Assembly (NCBI GenBank): GCA_018780265.1
Contig: JADMJV010000069.1
Location: forward strand, 47,694-111,693
Direction: 5' to 3'
Source of the DNA: a bacterium
Lineage (GTDB): Bacteria; Vulcanimicrobiota; Xenobia; Xenobiales; JADMJV01
DNA length: 64,000 nt
Shown here piece after piece: positions 1 to 8,720 of the stretch. Position 1 is the first letter of the stretch, and every line of letters begins with the position of its first letter. Under the pieces are notes generated by a model. It had not been told where the DNA came from. It saw only the letters and a list, made by a program, of their open reading frames with translations, and searched no databases. The position numbers and the translations under genes are program-made.

Positions 1-581
1 GCGCTTTACCGGTAGACGTGAAGATTTTGGAGTCGTATACGGTCAGTCCCACGCTGGGGGCGCAGTCGCTGCGCTACAGTCTGGTGGCGGGAGCGATGGG
101 ACTGGGCTTTGTCTGCCTGTATATGATCGGTTACTACCGCTTGCCGGGCGTGATGGCCAGCGTGGCCCTGGTGGTTTATACCATCATCTGTCTGGCCAGT
201 ATGAATATTCCGGGTCTCGAGTTTGTGCTCACGCTGCCGGGCATCGCCGGTTTTATTCTCTCCATCGGTATGGCCGTGGATGCCAACGTGCTGATCTTTG
301 AAAGGCTTAAGGAGGAGTTGTGGGAACAACGCCCGGCGGCTCAGGCCATCAGCGTAGGCTTTGAAAAGGCCTGGCCTTCCATTCTCGATGGCCACGTGAC
401 CACCGGTGTGGGCGCCTTCATTCTTTACTACTTTGGGTCAGCCACCATCAAAGGTTTTGGCCTTACCCTGCTGGTGGGCACAGGCTGGAGCTTGATCACA
501 GCCACCCTGTTCACGCGAACCCTGATCGACTTCGCATTCTACGGCCTCAAAATTCAGAGCCGAAAGACGTTTGGAGCGTAG
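1..581 (+). CDS. secD: Protein translocase subunit SecD, C-terminal part (5' end outside window)
   Basis: The reading frame is open from the first bases of the window (first full codon at base 3), so this is the 3' end of a longer gene. The roughly 190 residues seen hold the last transmembrane helices of SecD. The family motif GMAVDANVLIFERLKEEL is present in the second half. SecD works with SecF as an inner-membrane RND-type complex that uses the proton gradient to pull exported proteins through SecYEG. The next gene, secF, starts 2 nt after the stop, the usual secD-secF order. The only real limit is that the large periplasmic P1 domain lies upstream of the window. Confidence 0.93.
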   Translation, partial: ALPVDVKILESYTVSPTLGAQSLRYSLVAGAMGLGFVCLYMIGYYRLPGVMASVALVVYTIICLASMNIPGLEFVLTLPGIAGFILSIGMAVDANVLIFERLKEELWEQRPAAQAISVGFEKAWPSILDGHVTTGVGAFILYYFGSATIKGFGLTLLVGTGWSLITATLFTRTLIDFAFYGLKIQSRKTFGA

Positions 582-583
582 CC

Positions 584-1726
584 GTGTTTCATCTGTCCGT
601 TCAATCCTGGTTTTTTCTCGCGCTTTGGGTGGTGGCCCTGACATCCGCCGTTCTCTGGGGGCAGTCGTTCCGCAAGCGCCAGCGCAACTTGATGGGCAAC
701 ATGGCCATCTATTTCGGCCTGTCGGCCACCATTTTATTCGTGGCCGTGGGTTCACTGGCCACCAAGGGTCTCAATTACGGGCTGGATTTCACGGGCGGCA
801 CCTTGCTGGAAGTGGGTGTTTATCGCCAGGTCAGCGTCGAGGAGGTGCATGAGGCCTTGAAGGGCTTTAAGCAACCCGTGTTGGGCGAACCGCTGGTGCA
901 GGTGGGAGCCGATATGGTTGCTGATGGAGACAAGCAATATCAGCGCGTGGTGGTGCGCGTGACGCGGGCCGAGTCCTTGCCCGATGGTGGCAAGGAGTTG
1001 CGCGATCAGGAGCCGACCGCACTCAAGAATCATCTGGCCGCCAAGTTCGGTGAGATGAAGGAATTGAGCACGGCCAGCATCGGTCCTACCGTGACCGGCG
1101 AATTGCGCTATCACGCCTTTGTGGCCATGGGAGTGGCCATGCTGGTGCAGGGCCTGTACATTTTTTTACGCTTTGGCTTCCAGTGGCGCTACGGCATTGC
1201 CGCCGATATCGCCATCTTGCACGATATCGTCATCATGCTGGGTCTTTATTCGCTGGCCGGCCGTCAACTCGATTCGCCCTTTGTGGCCGCCTTGATGACC
1301 GTGGCCGGCTACTCGGTGATGGACTCGGTGGTGATTTTTGACCGCATCCGTGAAAACGATCAGTATTATGGGGGCAAGAAGCCCTTCCCCGAGATCGTCA
1401 ACACCTCGGTCAATCAGACCATGACTCGTTCGGTCAATACCACTTTGACCGTGTTGATCACGCTGGTGGCCATTTACTTCTTCGGCGGTAGCAGTTTGCA
1501 AAACTTTGCTTTCGCTTTGCTGGTGGGCATCACTTCGGGCGCTTACTCGTCGGTGTTTGTGGCCGCCCCTTCGCTGGTGATCATCGATAAATACTTCAAG
1601 AGCGCTCCCAAGCCTGTGGTGAGTTACACGGCCGTGGCCAGTGACGAAGTCGACCCGGTCTACGAAGAGACCGGCACGGACGCTCCCAAGCGCCGGCGCG
1701 TCCGGGGCATGCGCCGCCGTCTGTAG
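584..1726 (+). CDS. secF: Protein translocase subunit SecF
   Basis: This 380-residue protein is the expected partner of SecD. The N-terminus carries one transmembrane helix and the conserved first-periplasmic-domain entry LNYGLDFTGGTLLEV. The C-terminal half has five hydrophobic helices and the SecF signature GYSVMDSVVIFDRIREN, with the acidic residues of the proton path. Start is GTG at 584 with GGAG just upstream, inside the short gap after secD. The C-terminal tail (about 45 residues) is charged and ends in an Arg-rich stretch. Role: secDF assists Sec-dependent export. It is probably cotranscribed with secD and possibly with the downstream kinase-like gene, which starts 9 nt after the stop. 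Confidence 0.96.
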   Translation: MFHLSVQSWFFLALWVVALTSAVLWGQSFRKRQRNLMGNMAIYFGLSATILFVAVGSLATKGLNYGLDFTGGTLLEVGVYRQVSVEEVHEALKGFKQPVLGEPLVQVGADMVADGDKQYQRVVVRVTRAESLPDGGKELRDQEPTALKNHLAAKFGEMKELSTASIGPTVTGELRYHAFVAMGVAMLVQGLYIFLRFGFQWRYGIAADIAILHDIVIMLGLYSLAGRQLDSPFVAALMTVAGYSVMDSVVIFDRIRENDQYYGGKKPFPEIVNTSVNQTMTRSVNTTLTVLITLVAIYFFGGSSLQNFAFALLVGITSGAYSSVFVAAPSLVIIDKYFKSAPKPVVSYTAVASDEVDPVYEETGTDAPKRRRVRGMRRRL

Positions 1727-1735
1727 GGCCGGGGC

Positions 1736-4141
1736 GTGACGCAGGGGGAGCAGTCTCTGGGCGTGTCGGTAGCCTCCCGCTATCGGCTGGATAGCCTGCT
1801 GGGCAAGGGCAACCTGGGCAATGTCTACCTGGCTACCGACCTGCGTTTGCAACAGTCGGTCACGCTTAAACTGGCCCACTCGGTGCCCACTTCCGACCAG
1901 GCGGGAAATCGCTCCTTGTTGGCCCGCTTTCGGCGTGAACTGGACCTGGGCCAGAAACTGCGCCATCCGGCCGTGGTCAGGCCGCTGGATGCGGGCGAGT
2001 TTTTGGGCAGTCCCTTCCTGGTCTGCGAGTATGTAGACGGTGAGTCATTGCTCGATTGGTTTGAAGCTCAGGGGCGAAATTACGAGCAGTTGGCCCTGGT
2101 CTTGGAGACCGTGCTGGAGGCGTTAAGCCTGGCGCACTCCCAGAAGGTGCCCCACAGGGCCCTCAAGCCCGAGCACATTCTGGTGGACCAGTCGGGCCAC
2201 CCGAAGATTCTCGATTTTGGACTCTCGGCCCGTCTCGATGACCAGATCGGGCGCACTCCCATGGCGCTGGCCTACATCAGTCCCGAGCAGGTGCTGGGTG
2301 AGCGCGGTGACGGTCGCAGCGATCTGTATGCGCTGGGAGCCATTCTCTATCATCTGGCTGCGGGTGCGCCGCCTTTTGTGGCCCCAACTCATTCACAGAT
2401 GCTGCTGCATCATCTTCACCAACAGCCGGTTCCCCTCTCCAACCTGCCGCGTTCGGTGCCTACCTGGCTGGATCGCCTGGTGCGTCGACTGCTTTCCAAG
2501 CAATCCTCCGATCGGCCCGCCAGCGCTATGGATGTACTTTCGCTGGTGCGGCGGCGCCCCAGCCGCGGCCCCAATGTGCCCGCCTTGCTGAGCCCCCTGC
2601 TGGGTCGGGATCGCGAGATGATGGCTTTGCAAGTGGCCCTCGACGGCGTGGAGAGGTTGTGCGGCGGTTGTCTCTGGCTTTGGGGTGAGAGCGGCATCGG
2701 CAAAGCCCATTTACTGCATCATCTGCGCCGCCAGGCAGTCCATCGCGACGTGGAGTGGATGGAACTCAACAACGGCGAAAGCCGACCGCTGCACTGGCTG
2801 GACTGGGTGCAGCATCCGGCCTTGCGTCTTTACCCTGACGCTAACAGCCTGCACGAATGGTCGCAGCAGCGACGACGGGTGGTGGTGATCCAGGGGTTTG
2901 AGTCGTCCGACGATAGCCTGTGGGGCCTGTTGGCCGACTGGGCAGAGATCGCCAAGGATGCGGGTTTGCTCTTGATTTTGGTGGCGGAAGATCCTCCCCG
3001 GGACACCTTTCGCCCGCGCCTGAGTGGCGAGGTTGCCCTGCAAGGGCTCTCTCGCGACCTGTGTGCTCGCCTGATCGAAGAGCGCCTCTGGTCGCCTCCG
3101 CCACCCGAAGCGACCACCTGGTTGCATCGGGTAAGTGGCGGCAACCCCCTTTTCCTGGGCATGCTGCTGGAGAAGTTGGAAGGCACCTATCTGACCGTGG
3201 ATGGTCCGGCCGCTCGCTGGCAGGCCCCTCCAGCCCAGTTAGAAGTGAATCTGCGCAGTTGGCTGGCCCGCGAACTGGCTGAGTTGGGTCCCACGGCGGC
3301 CGATTTCCTGGCTCTGGCAGCCGTGGTGGGGGAGCGCTTTCCTTACAATCTGGTCAAGTCTCTCTTTCTGGGCGAAGAAGCCCAGTTGGAGCAGACCCTG
3401 GACCAACTGGTGCGCATGGGGTGGTTGCAGGAGAGTTGGGAGGCGGGCGTGGCCTGTCACCGCTTTACTCACAAAGCTCGCTGGCAGGCGGCTCAGAGCC
3501 AGATGGAAAAACGCCGGGCCCGGCGTTTGGCGGGATTGGTGGGAGCCTTTTTGGAGTTTCCTCAATCGGGTGTGGCCGACTGGCAGCGGGCGGCCGACTT
3601 TTATGAACAGGCCGGCGAGAGCAAGGCCCTGCTGCGCAGCCTGACCCAGTGCCTGTTGCTGGCCTGCGAGGTGGAAGACTGGCCGCTGGCGCGGGGCTGG
3701 ATGAAGCGGTGCCAGCGCTCGGCAGCTTCCGTGGTAGAACGCATCTTCCCCGGACCCTGGTATCATTTCGGTTGGATAGGCCTGAACCCGGCTTCCGGTC
3801 CTCGCCACTTCCTGGCCACCTTGCTGGCCCACCAGGGGCGAGCCGAAGAAGCGCTTTGGTATTTGCAGCTCTCTTGGGAAGACAATTTGGAAGACGATCC
3901 GCCCCGACTGGTGGAGAACTTGCTGCTCAGGGTGGTTTTCCAATTGCGTGGATGGGTGCAGTTGGAGCGGCCGGTAGGCGAATTGGTGGCCGAGGCCCGA
4001 GACCTGGCTAAGGATACCGGATTTGCTCAGGGGGAGGCCCTGGCCTCGGCTCTGGCCATGCGGCTCACACCCGTGAAGCGGAATCCCAGCGCCGGAACCC
4101 CCACCGGCTGGAGCGAGTTGGATAGTCCAACTCCCCCCTGA
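1736..4141 (+). CDS. Kinase-fold / AAA-like ATPase fusion, degenerate in both domains (pseudokinase)
   Basis: An 801-residue protein starting at GTG. Residues about 15-270 form a Ser/Thr kinase fold: glycine loop GKGNLGNV, Lys45 in the VAIK position and DFG at 160-162 are kept. The HRD catalytic Asp is replaced: His140-Arg141-Ala142 precedes LKPEH. Residues about 290-520 resemble the ATPase region of PknK/MalT-type STAND proteins, but the P-loop reads GESGIGKA (Ala324 instead of Ser/Thr) and the Walker B strand reads VVVIQG (Gln386 instead of Asp). The C-terminal ~280 residues are helical, TPR-like by appearance. Homologues of this layout sense signals and phosphorylate partners; this copy looks catalytically dead and more likely a scaffold or regulated binding protein. 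It follows secF by 9 nt and precedes the DsbD-like gene by 9 nt. Confidence 0.8.
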   Translation: MTQGEQSLGVSVASRYRLDSLLGKGNLGNVYLATDLRLQQSVTLKLAHSVPTSDQAGNRSLLARFRRELDLGQKLRHPAVVRPLDAGEFLGSPFLVCEYVDGESLLDWFEAQGRNYEQLALVLETVLEALSLAHSQKVPHRALKPEHILVDQSGHPKILDFGLSARLDDQIGRTPMALAYISPEQVLGERGDGRSDLYALGAILYHLAAGAPPFVAPTHSQMLLHHLHQQPVPLSNLPRSVPTWLDRLVRRLLSKQSSDRPASAMDVLSLVRRRPSRGPNVPALLSPLLGRDREMMALQVALDGVERLCGGCLWLWGESGIGKAHLLHHLRRQAVHRDVEWMELNNGESRPLHWLDWVQHPALRLYPDANSLHEWSQQRRRVVVIQGFESSDDSLWGLLADWAEIAKDAGLLLILVAEDPPRDTFRPRLSGEVALQGLSRDLCARLIEERLWSPPPPEATTWLHRVSGGNPLFLGMLLEKLEGTYLTVDGPAARWQAPPAQLEVNLRSWLARELAELGPTAADFLALAAVVGERFPYNLVKSLFLGEEAQLEQTLDQLVRMGWLQESWEAGVACHRFTHKARWQAAQSQMEKRRARRLAGLVGAFLEFPQSGVADWQRAADFYEQAGESKALLRSLTQCLLLACEVEDWPLARGWMKRCQRSAASVVERIFPGPWYHFGWIGLNPASGPRHFLATLLAHQGRAEEALWYLQLSWEDNLEDDPPRLVENLLLRVVFQLRGWVQLERPVGELVAEARDLAKDTGFAQGEALASALAMRLTPVKRNPSAGTPTGWSELDSPTPP

Positions 4142-4150
4142 AGAAAGGAT

Positions 4151-6214
4151 GTGCCCTTGAGGTTCTGGTTGATTTTTTTGATGCTCACGGTCTGGGCCGC
4201 GGCCAAGCCGGTGCGCGATGGCCATGTGGAGGTCGAGTTGCTGTCCTCTCAGTCTGCCATCGTGGCCGGTGCCCCCCTACAGTTGGGGGTTCGCTTCAAG
4301 ATGGACGAGCACTGGCACGTCTATTGGAAGAACCCGGGCGCTACCGGCTACGCCCCTCGCTTGGAGTGGAAGCTGCCGGCCGGTTGGAAGCCGGGAGAGA
4401 TCCAGTGGCCGGTGCCTCAAAGACTGGTGCTGGCCGATCTGCAGCAGTTTGTTTATGACCGTGAGGTGTTGCTGACCACGCAGGTGCCGGTTCCGGCCGA
4501 CTTCAAAAGCTCGCAGCCGGTGAAGCTGGGCTTGAAAGTGGAATGGCTGGCCTGCGCCGAGACCTGTATTCCGGGCAAGGCCGCCGTCGAGTTGCAGATG
4601 CCCGTGGTCGCCAGTTCTTCGCCCAGTGAGGCCCAGGCCATGTTTGAGGGTGTTCGGACCCGGGTGCCGGCCAGTCCCGGCAACCTTGCGCTGCGTGCCT
4701 GGCGAGTGGGTCCCAAGCAGGCCTTTTTGGAGTATCCGGGGGACGCCGGTGACCATGTGGATTTTTTTCCCGAGAGTACTGAGGCCAACATGGAGTCGGC
4801 CCCGGTTTGGAAGGCAGGTCAGGGACTGACCATTCCGGTGGGCGAAAAGGACACTCACTTGCTGGGTGTGCTGGCCATCGACAAAAAGGGCCAACAAATG
4901 GGCCTCCAACTGGACGTTCCCATCGCGGCCAAGGCGCCCGTCAAACCGTTGAGCGCGGTAGCGCCGGTGGTGTCCGCCGACGGCACCTTGCTGGGCACCC
5001 TGCTGGCCGCCTTTGTGGGCGGTATGATTTTGAATCTGATGCCCTGTGTCTTTCCCGTGCTCAGCCTGAAGGCACTCAGTCTGGTGCGCCACAACGAACA
5101 TGGCTCCAAGCCGGCCTGGCTTCAGGGCTGGGTTTATACCGCCGGTGTGCTGGTCTCGGTGTGGGCCATCGCACTCCCCATTATGTTGCTCAAGAGCAGC
5201 AGTCAGAGCCTGGGCTGGGGCTACCAGATGCAGTCACCGGTATTTGTGACCTTTCTGGCCATCTTGTTCCTGGCCATTGCCCTCAATCTTTTTGGTCTCT
5301 TCGAGGTGGGTGAAGGCTTGACCCAATTGGCCTCGCTGGCCGATAACAAGGAGGGCCTTTCCGAATCGTTTTGGAGCGGGGCTGTGGCTACCGTGGCCGC
5401 CACCCCCTGCACCGGGCCCTTTATGGCCAGTGCGCTGGGCTATGCGGTCTCGCAGTCTACGCCGGTGGGCATGCTGGTTTTCACCATTCTGGGCCTGGGT
5501 ATCGCCTTTCCCTACCTGATGTTGTGTGGCATTCCGGCCTCGCGCCGCTGGCTGCCGCGTCCGGGCGCCTGGATGGAGAGTTTTAAGCAGGCCATGGGCT
5601 TTCCCATGCTGGCAGCCATGGTCTGGTTTATCTACATTTTGGCCAACCTGCTTTCGGCCGAGGGGCTGGCCTTGATTATGGCCGGCCTGGTCACCCTGTC
5701 TTTGGGTGCCTGGATATACGGACGTTGGGGTTACAGTCCCGAGGGCTCGATTCGAGGGCGTGCCAAGATGGCCACCCTGGCGGTAACCCTGCTGGGCGCA
5801 GGAGGAGCTTTTTACGTGGCCTATGACCCTGGCTACGTGCCGGCTCCGGCCGGGCAGGTAGTGAGCGAGGTTGGTGGCTTAAGTTGGGTGCCCTTTTCGC
5901 CGGAGAAACTGGCCGAGTTGAGGGGCCAGGGCAAAGCGGTCTTTATCGACTTTACGGCCGCCTGGTGTATCAACTGCAAGCTCAACGAAAAGGGGACCTT
6001 GCAAAACGCCGGCGTGGTCGAGGCCTTTAAGAGCGCTAATATCGTGACCATGAAAGCGGACTGGACCCGTCGCGACGAGACCATCAGTAAAGCGTTGGCC
6101 GAGTTTGGGCGCACCGGCGTGCCCTTTTATGTGTATTATCCCGTGGGCGGCGAGGCCCGGCCACTGCCCGAAGTGCTCACCCCCCAGATCGTGCTGGACA
6201 GTATCAAGTCATAA
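4151..6214 (+). CDS. DsbD/ScsB-type thiol:disulfide interchange protein
   Basis: 687 residues, starting at GTG after AAGAAAGGA. Domain order is signal peptide, periplasmic immunoglobulin-like N-domain, a membrane domain of about eight helices, and a C-terminal thioredoxin domain. All three redox cysteine pairs are visible: Cys135/Cys139 in the N-domain (ACAETC), Cys299 (NLMPCVFPVLS) and Cys420 (AATPCTGPF) in the membrane core, and Cys606/Cys609 in WCINC of the thioredoxin domain. Proteins of this family carry electrons from cytoplasmic thioredoxin to periplasmic substrates such as disulfide isomerases or cytochrome c maturation factors. Its 3' end overlaps the convergent U32 peptidase gene by 11 nt. 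A secreted thioredoxin-like protein at 30781 could be a partner, but that is speculation. Confidence 0.93.
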   Translation: MPLRFWLIFLMLTVWAAAKPVRDGHVEVELLSSQSAIVAGAPLQLGVRFKMDEHWHVYWKNPGATGYAPRLEWKLPAGWKPGEIQWPVPQRLVLADLQQFVYDREVLLTTQVPVPADFKSSQPVKLGLKVEWLACAETCIPGKAAVELQMPVVASSSPSEAQAMFEGVRTRVPASPGNLALRAWRVGPKQAFLEYPGDAGDHVDFFPESTEANMESAPVWKAGQGLTIPVGEKDTHLLGVLAIDKKGQQMGLQLDVPIAAKAPVKPLSAVAPVVSADGTLLGTLLAAFVGGMILNLMPCVFPVLSLKALSLVRHNEHGSKPAWLQGWVYTAGVLVSVWAIALPIMLLKSSSQSLGWGYQMQSPVFVTFLAILFLAIALNLFGLFEVGEGLTQLASLADNKEGLSESFWSGAVATVAATPCTGPFMASALGYAVSQSTPVGMLVFTILGLGIAFPYLMLCGIPASRRWLPRPGAWMESFKQAMGFPMLAAMVWFIYILANLLSAEGLALIMAGLVTLSLGAWIYGRWGYSPEGSIRGRAKMATLAVTLLGAGGAFYVAYDPGYVPAPAGQVVSEVGGLSWVPFSPEKLAELRGQGKAVFIDFTAAWCINCKLNEKGTLQNAGVVEAFKSANIVTMKADWTRRDETISKALAEFGRTGVPFYVYYPVGGEARPLPEVLTPQIVLDSIKS

Positions 6215-8627
6215 CGGCCATGGTGCCCAAGGATACGCCGAACTGCTCGTGAGCGCCCAGGCGCGTGCGGGCCAGCGACGGCTCCAGTTGCCCGGCCAGC
6301 ACTTGCTGGTAGGTGCGCAGTACAGTCAGCGCCTCGGCCTGTGTCTCGCGCACAAATTCGACTCGATATCGTCGTACCCCCAGTTGTTGCATGCGCGGAA
6401 TCAGGCTGACGCAGCTTTGGGCAACCCCATTAAAAAGGGTATTGCGACAACCCACGTCGACAATCACGGGATGGCGAATCTGTTTGCGGTCTTCCAATTC
6501 CGCCAGATGTTTTTCGCAGGGGCGTCCACAGTCGCGATAGTCGCGTCCATTGCTGAGCAGGTGTGAGTAGACACAATGTTCGGTGTGAAAGGTGGAGATG
6601 TGATGGTGCACGGTGACGGCCAACCTCGAGGCGGGAAAGTTTTGCAGTAGCTTTTCTAGCTGAAGTTGGTCCAGGTCGTGAGCAGCCGTCACCGTGTCCA
6701 GGCCCAGGCCGATTAACTGGCCGGCGGTGATCGAGTTGGTCACATTGAGCGAAAAGTCGCCGTGGACCTGGCCGGGTCGATGCTGGGCGAAACCCACCAC
6801 CGCTCCCCAGTGGCGAGCCAGCACCCAGTCGGGTTGCAGGGCGCGCAGGCGACGGTCGTATCCCTCTTCGCCAGGTTTTTGCACGCGCACCGTGGCCAGG
6901 CCAACCTTCAGGCCAGCCGCTCGGGCCCGAGCTACGGCTGCATTGAGTCCAATCAACTCCATCCAGTCCAGGGTGACACCGCCAAGACCCGCCTCGATGA
7001 CAGCTTCCAATTGCTCGGGTGTGCGGCACAATGCTTCCAAGAACACCGGGCCGCCTAGCTCGCTGACTTGGGAGCGAGCTGGCGGTTGGCGCACTGCCAC
7101 TTTCTTTCCCAGGGCGCGCAACTGCTGCTCCAGTGGCTCCCGCAGTTGCTGACGCAGTTGCTTGAGTTGCGAAACGGGTACAAAGAGGTCCGGCGCCAGC
7201 CCTGAGCAGTCTAAAGTGTCCAGTTCAAAAGAGCTATCGCCCCAACCCCCCAGCTTTTCCTCCAGCGTGGACGGATCCAGCCCTCGAATGCGGGCCGACT
7301 GCAGCGTAGACTCGCTGCTCAGGCTGGCCTGACCGTGGGACCATCGGGCGTCTACCCGGAGTGGGTGGTCGAGGCTGCCGGAGACCGTCAGTTGCAGAGG
7401 CCAGCGCCGCCGGCCGGCTTTGGCTTCCCGTTCCTTGCGAATGTGGGGGGAACTGGTGACCCAGACTTCGTCGCCAGGTTGAACCTGGCGCAGGTCGGGG
7501 CCGGGGCGGCCAAAGCGAAGAGTCCAGCCGCCCGGAGAGGGCTGGACGGCAAAGATGGGACCGCCCTGTTCGTCCTCTTGAGCCACTCGACGGGGACCCT
7601 GGAAAACCACCCCCATGCCGGCCTGGGGCTGAAAGTCCGTGGCCGCCTCGACGTCCAGGCCTGATCCGCCCACACTGCGAATTTTGCCCAGCAACAACCC
7701 TCGATGACGGGGCGTGCGGCCGTCTACCAGGGACTGATGGTCGCTGCCGTAAAAAAAACCGTCGCCCAGACCGCGGGAGTAGGAAAGCGACAGGTTGCGC
7801 AGTCGCTCTTCCAACTTGGACTCTTCGTGTTGATCCAGCCAGGCGCGCACTGCCTTGACCGCTTGAAAGACGTAGTCGGCGTCCTTTTGTCTCCCCTCGA
7901 TCTTGAGAGTGTGCACTCCCAGGCGCACCAGTTCCTGGATGGCCGTGAACCCGCCCAGGTCTTGCGGACTGAGCAGGTAGGCCAGTTCGCCCAACTCTTG
8001 TTTTTGGCCATCCACGATCAGGTCGTAGGGATGGCGGCAGGCCTGAGCGCACTGGCCCCGATTGGCCGAGCGCCCCCCCCAGGCTTCGCTGCTCAGACAC
8101 TGGCCGCTCCACGACATGCACAGTGCGCCAGAGATAAAGACTTCCATTTCGACGGCGCTTTGAGCGGCAGCAAACTTTTCGATCTCTGCCAGTGATAGCT
8201 CGCGCGGCAGCACCACCCGGGTTACTCCCCAAGAATGAGCCAGTTGAGCGGCTTCGGGACTGGAGATGGTCATCTGGGTGCTGGCGTGCAATTCCAGTTG
8301 AGGGCAGATGTGGCGAGCCAGCAAGCAGACGGCCGGGTCTTGCACGATGAGGGCGTCGACGCCGGCCTGGGCGGCGGCCACAATGATCTTTTCCACCGCT
8401 TCCAGTTCGCTTTCAAATACCAGCGTATTTAAGGTCATGTAGGCGCGGGCCCGGGCGGCGTGAATTTCTTCCACCAGTTCGGGCAGCCCTTCTACAGGGA
8501 AATTGTGGGCCCGAGCGCGAGCGTTGAAGCCCTCATCCAGTCCAAAATAAATGGCATCGGCGCCGGCTTTAAGGGCGGCTTCAAGAGCTTCGCGACTGCC
8601 CGCCGGGGCGAGAATTTCAGGTGGCAT
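6204..8627 (-). CDS. U32 family peptidase with DUF3656-like C-terminal region (RlhA/YdcP type)
   Basis: About 807 residues. The N-terminus MPPEILAPAGSREAL matches the U32 start, so I place the start at 8627; an in-frame ATG at 8678 would add 17 poorly conserved residues. The hallmark Cys-rich segment SGQCLSSEAWGGRSANRG followed by CAQACR is present near residue 170-195, and a second cysteine cluster (CVYSHLL, DCGRPCEKHL, DVGCRN) lies near the C-terminus. Characterised U32 proteins of this size group are involved in 23S rRNA C2501 hydroxylation (RlhA) or in ubiquinone and tRNA modification, with Fe-S clusters held by such cysteines. A collagenase-like protease role is the older annotation. Which activity applies here cannot be told from sequence alone. 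Confidence 0.88.
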   Translation of the reverse strand: MPPEILAPAGSREALEAALKAGADAIYFGLDEGFNARARAHNFPVEGLPELVEEIHAARARAYMTLNTLVFESELEAVEKIIVAAAQAGVDALIVQDPAVCLLARHICPQLELHASTQMTISSPEAAQLAHSWGVTRVVLPRELSLAEIEKFAAAQSAVEMEVFISGALCMSWSGQCLSSEAWGGRSANRGQCAQACRHPYDLIVDGQKQELGELAYLLSPQDLGGFTAIQELVRLGVHTLKIEGRQKDADYVFQAVKAVRAWLDQHEESKLEERLRNLSLSYSRGLGDGFFYGSDHQSLVDGRTPRHRGLLLGKIRSVGGSGLDVEAATDFQPQAGMGVVFQGPRRVAQEDEQGGPIFAVQPSPGGWTLRFGRPGPDLRQVQPGDEVWVTSSPHIRKEREAKAGRRRWPLQLTVSGSLDHPLRVDARWSHGQASLSSESTLQSARIRGLDPSTLEEKLGGWGDSSFELDTLDCSGLAPDLFVPVSQLKQLRQQLREPLEQQLRALGKKVAVRQPPARSQVSELGGPVFLEALCRTPEQLEAVIEAGLGGVTLDWMELIGLNAAVARARAAGLKVGLATVRVQKPGEEGYDRRLRALQPDWVLARHWGAVVGFAQHRPGQVHGDFSLNVTNSITAGQLIGLGLDTVTAAHDLDQLQLEKLLQNFPASRLAVTVHHHISTFHTEHCVYSHLLSNGRDYRDCGRPCEKHLAELEDRKQIRHPVIVDVGCRNTLFNGVAQSCVSLIPRMQQLGVRRYRVEFVRETQAEALTVLRTYQQVLAGQLEPSLARTRLGAHEQFGVSLGTMAVMT

Positions 8628-8720
8628 GCACTTAGTCTTAGGCACACCACGGAGTGCCCCTGGGTGAAAACCTTTCATTTTAAAGTAGGATCTGAAGAAA
8701 ATTCACGGAACACACATTCG

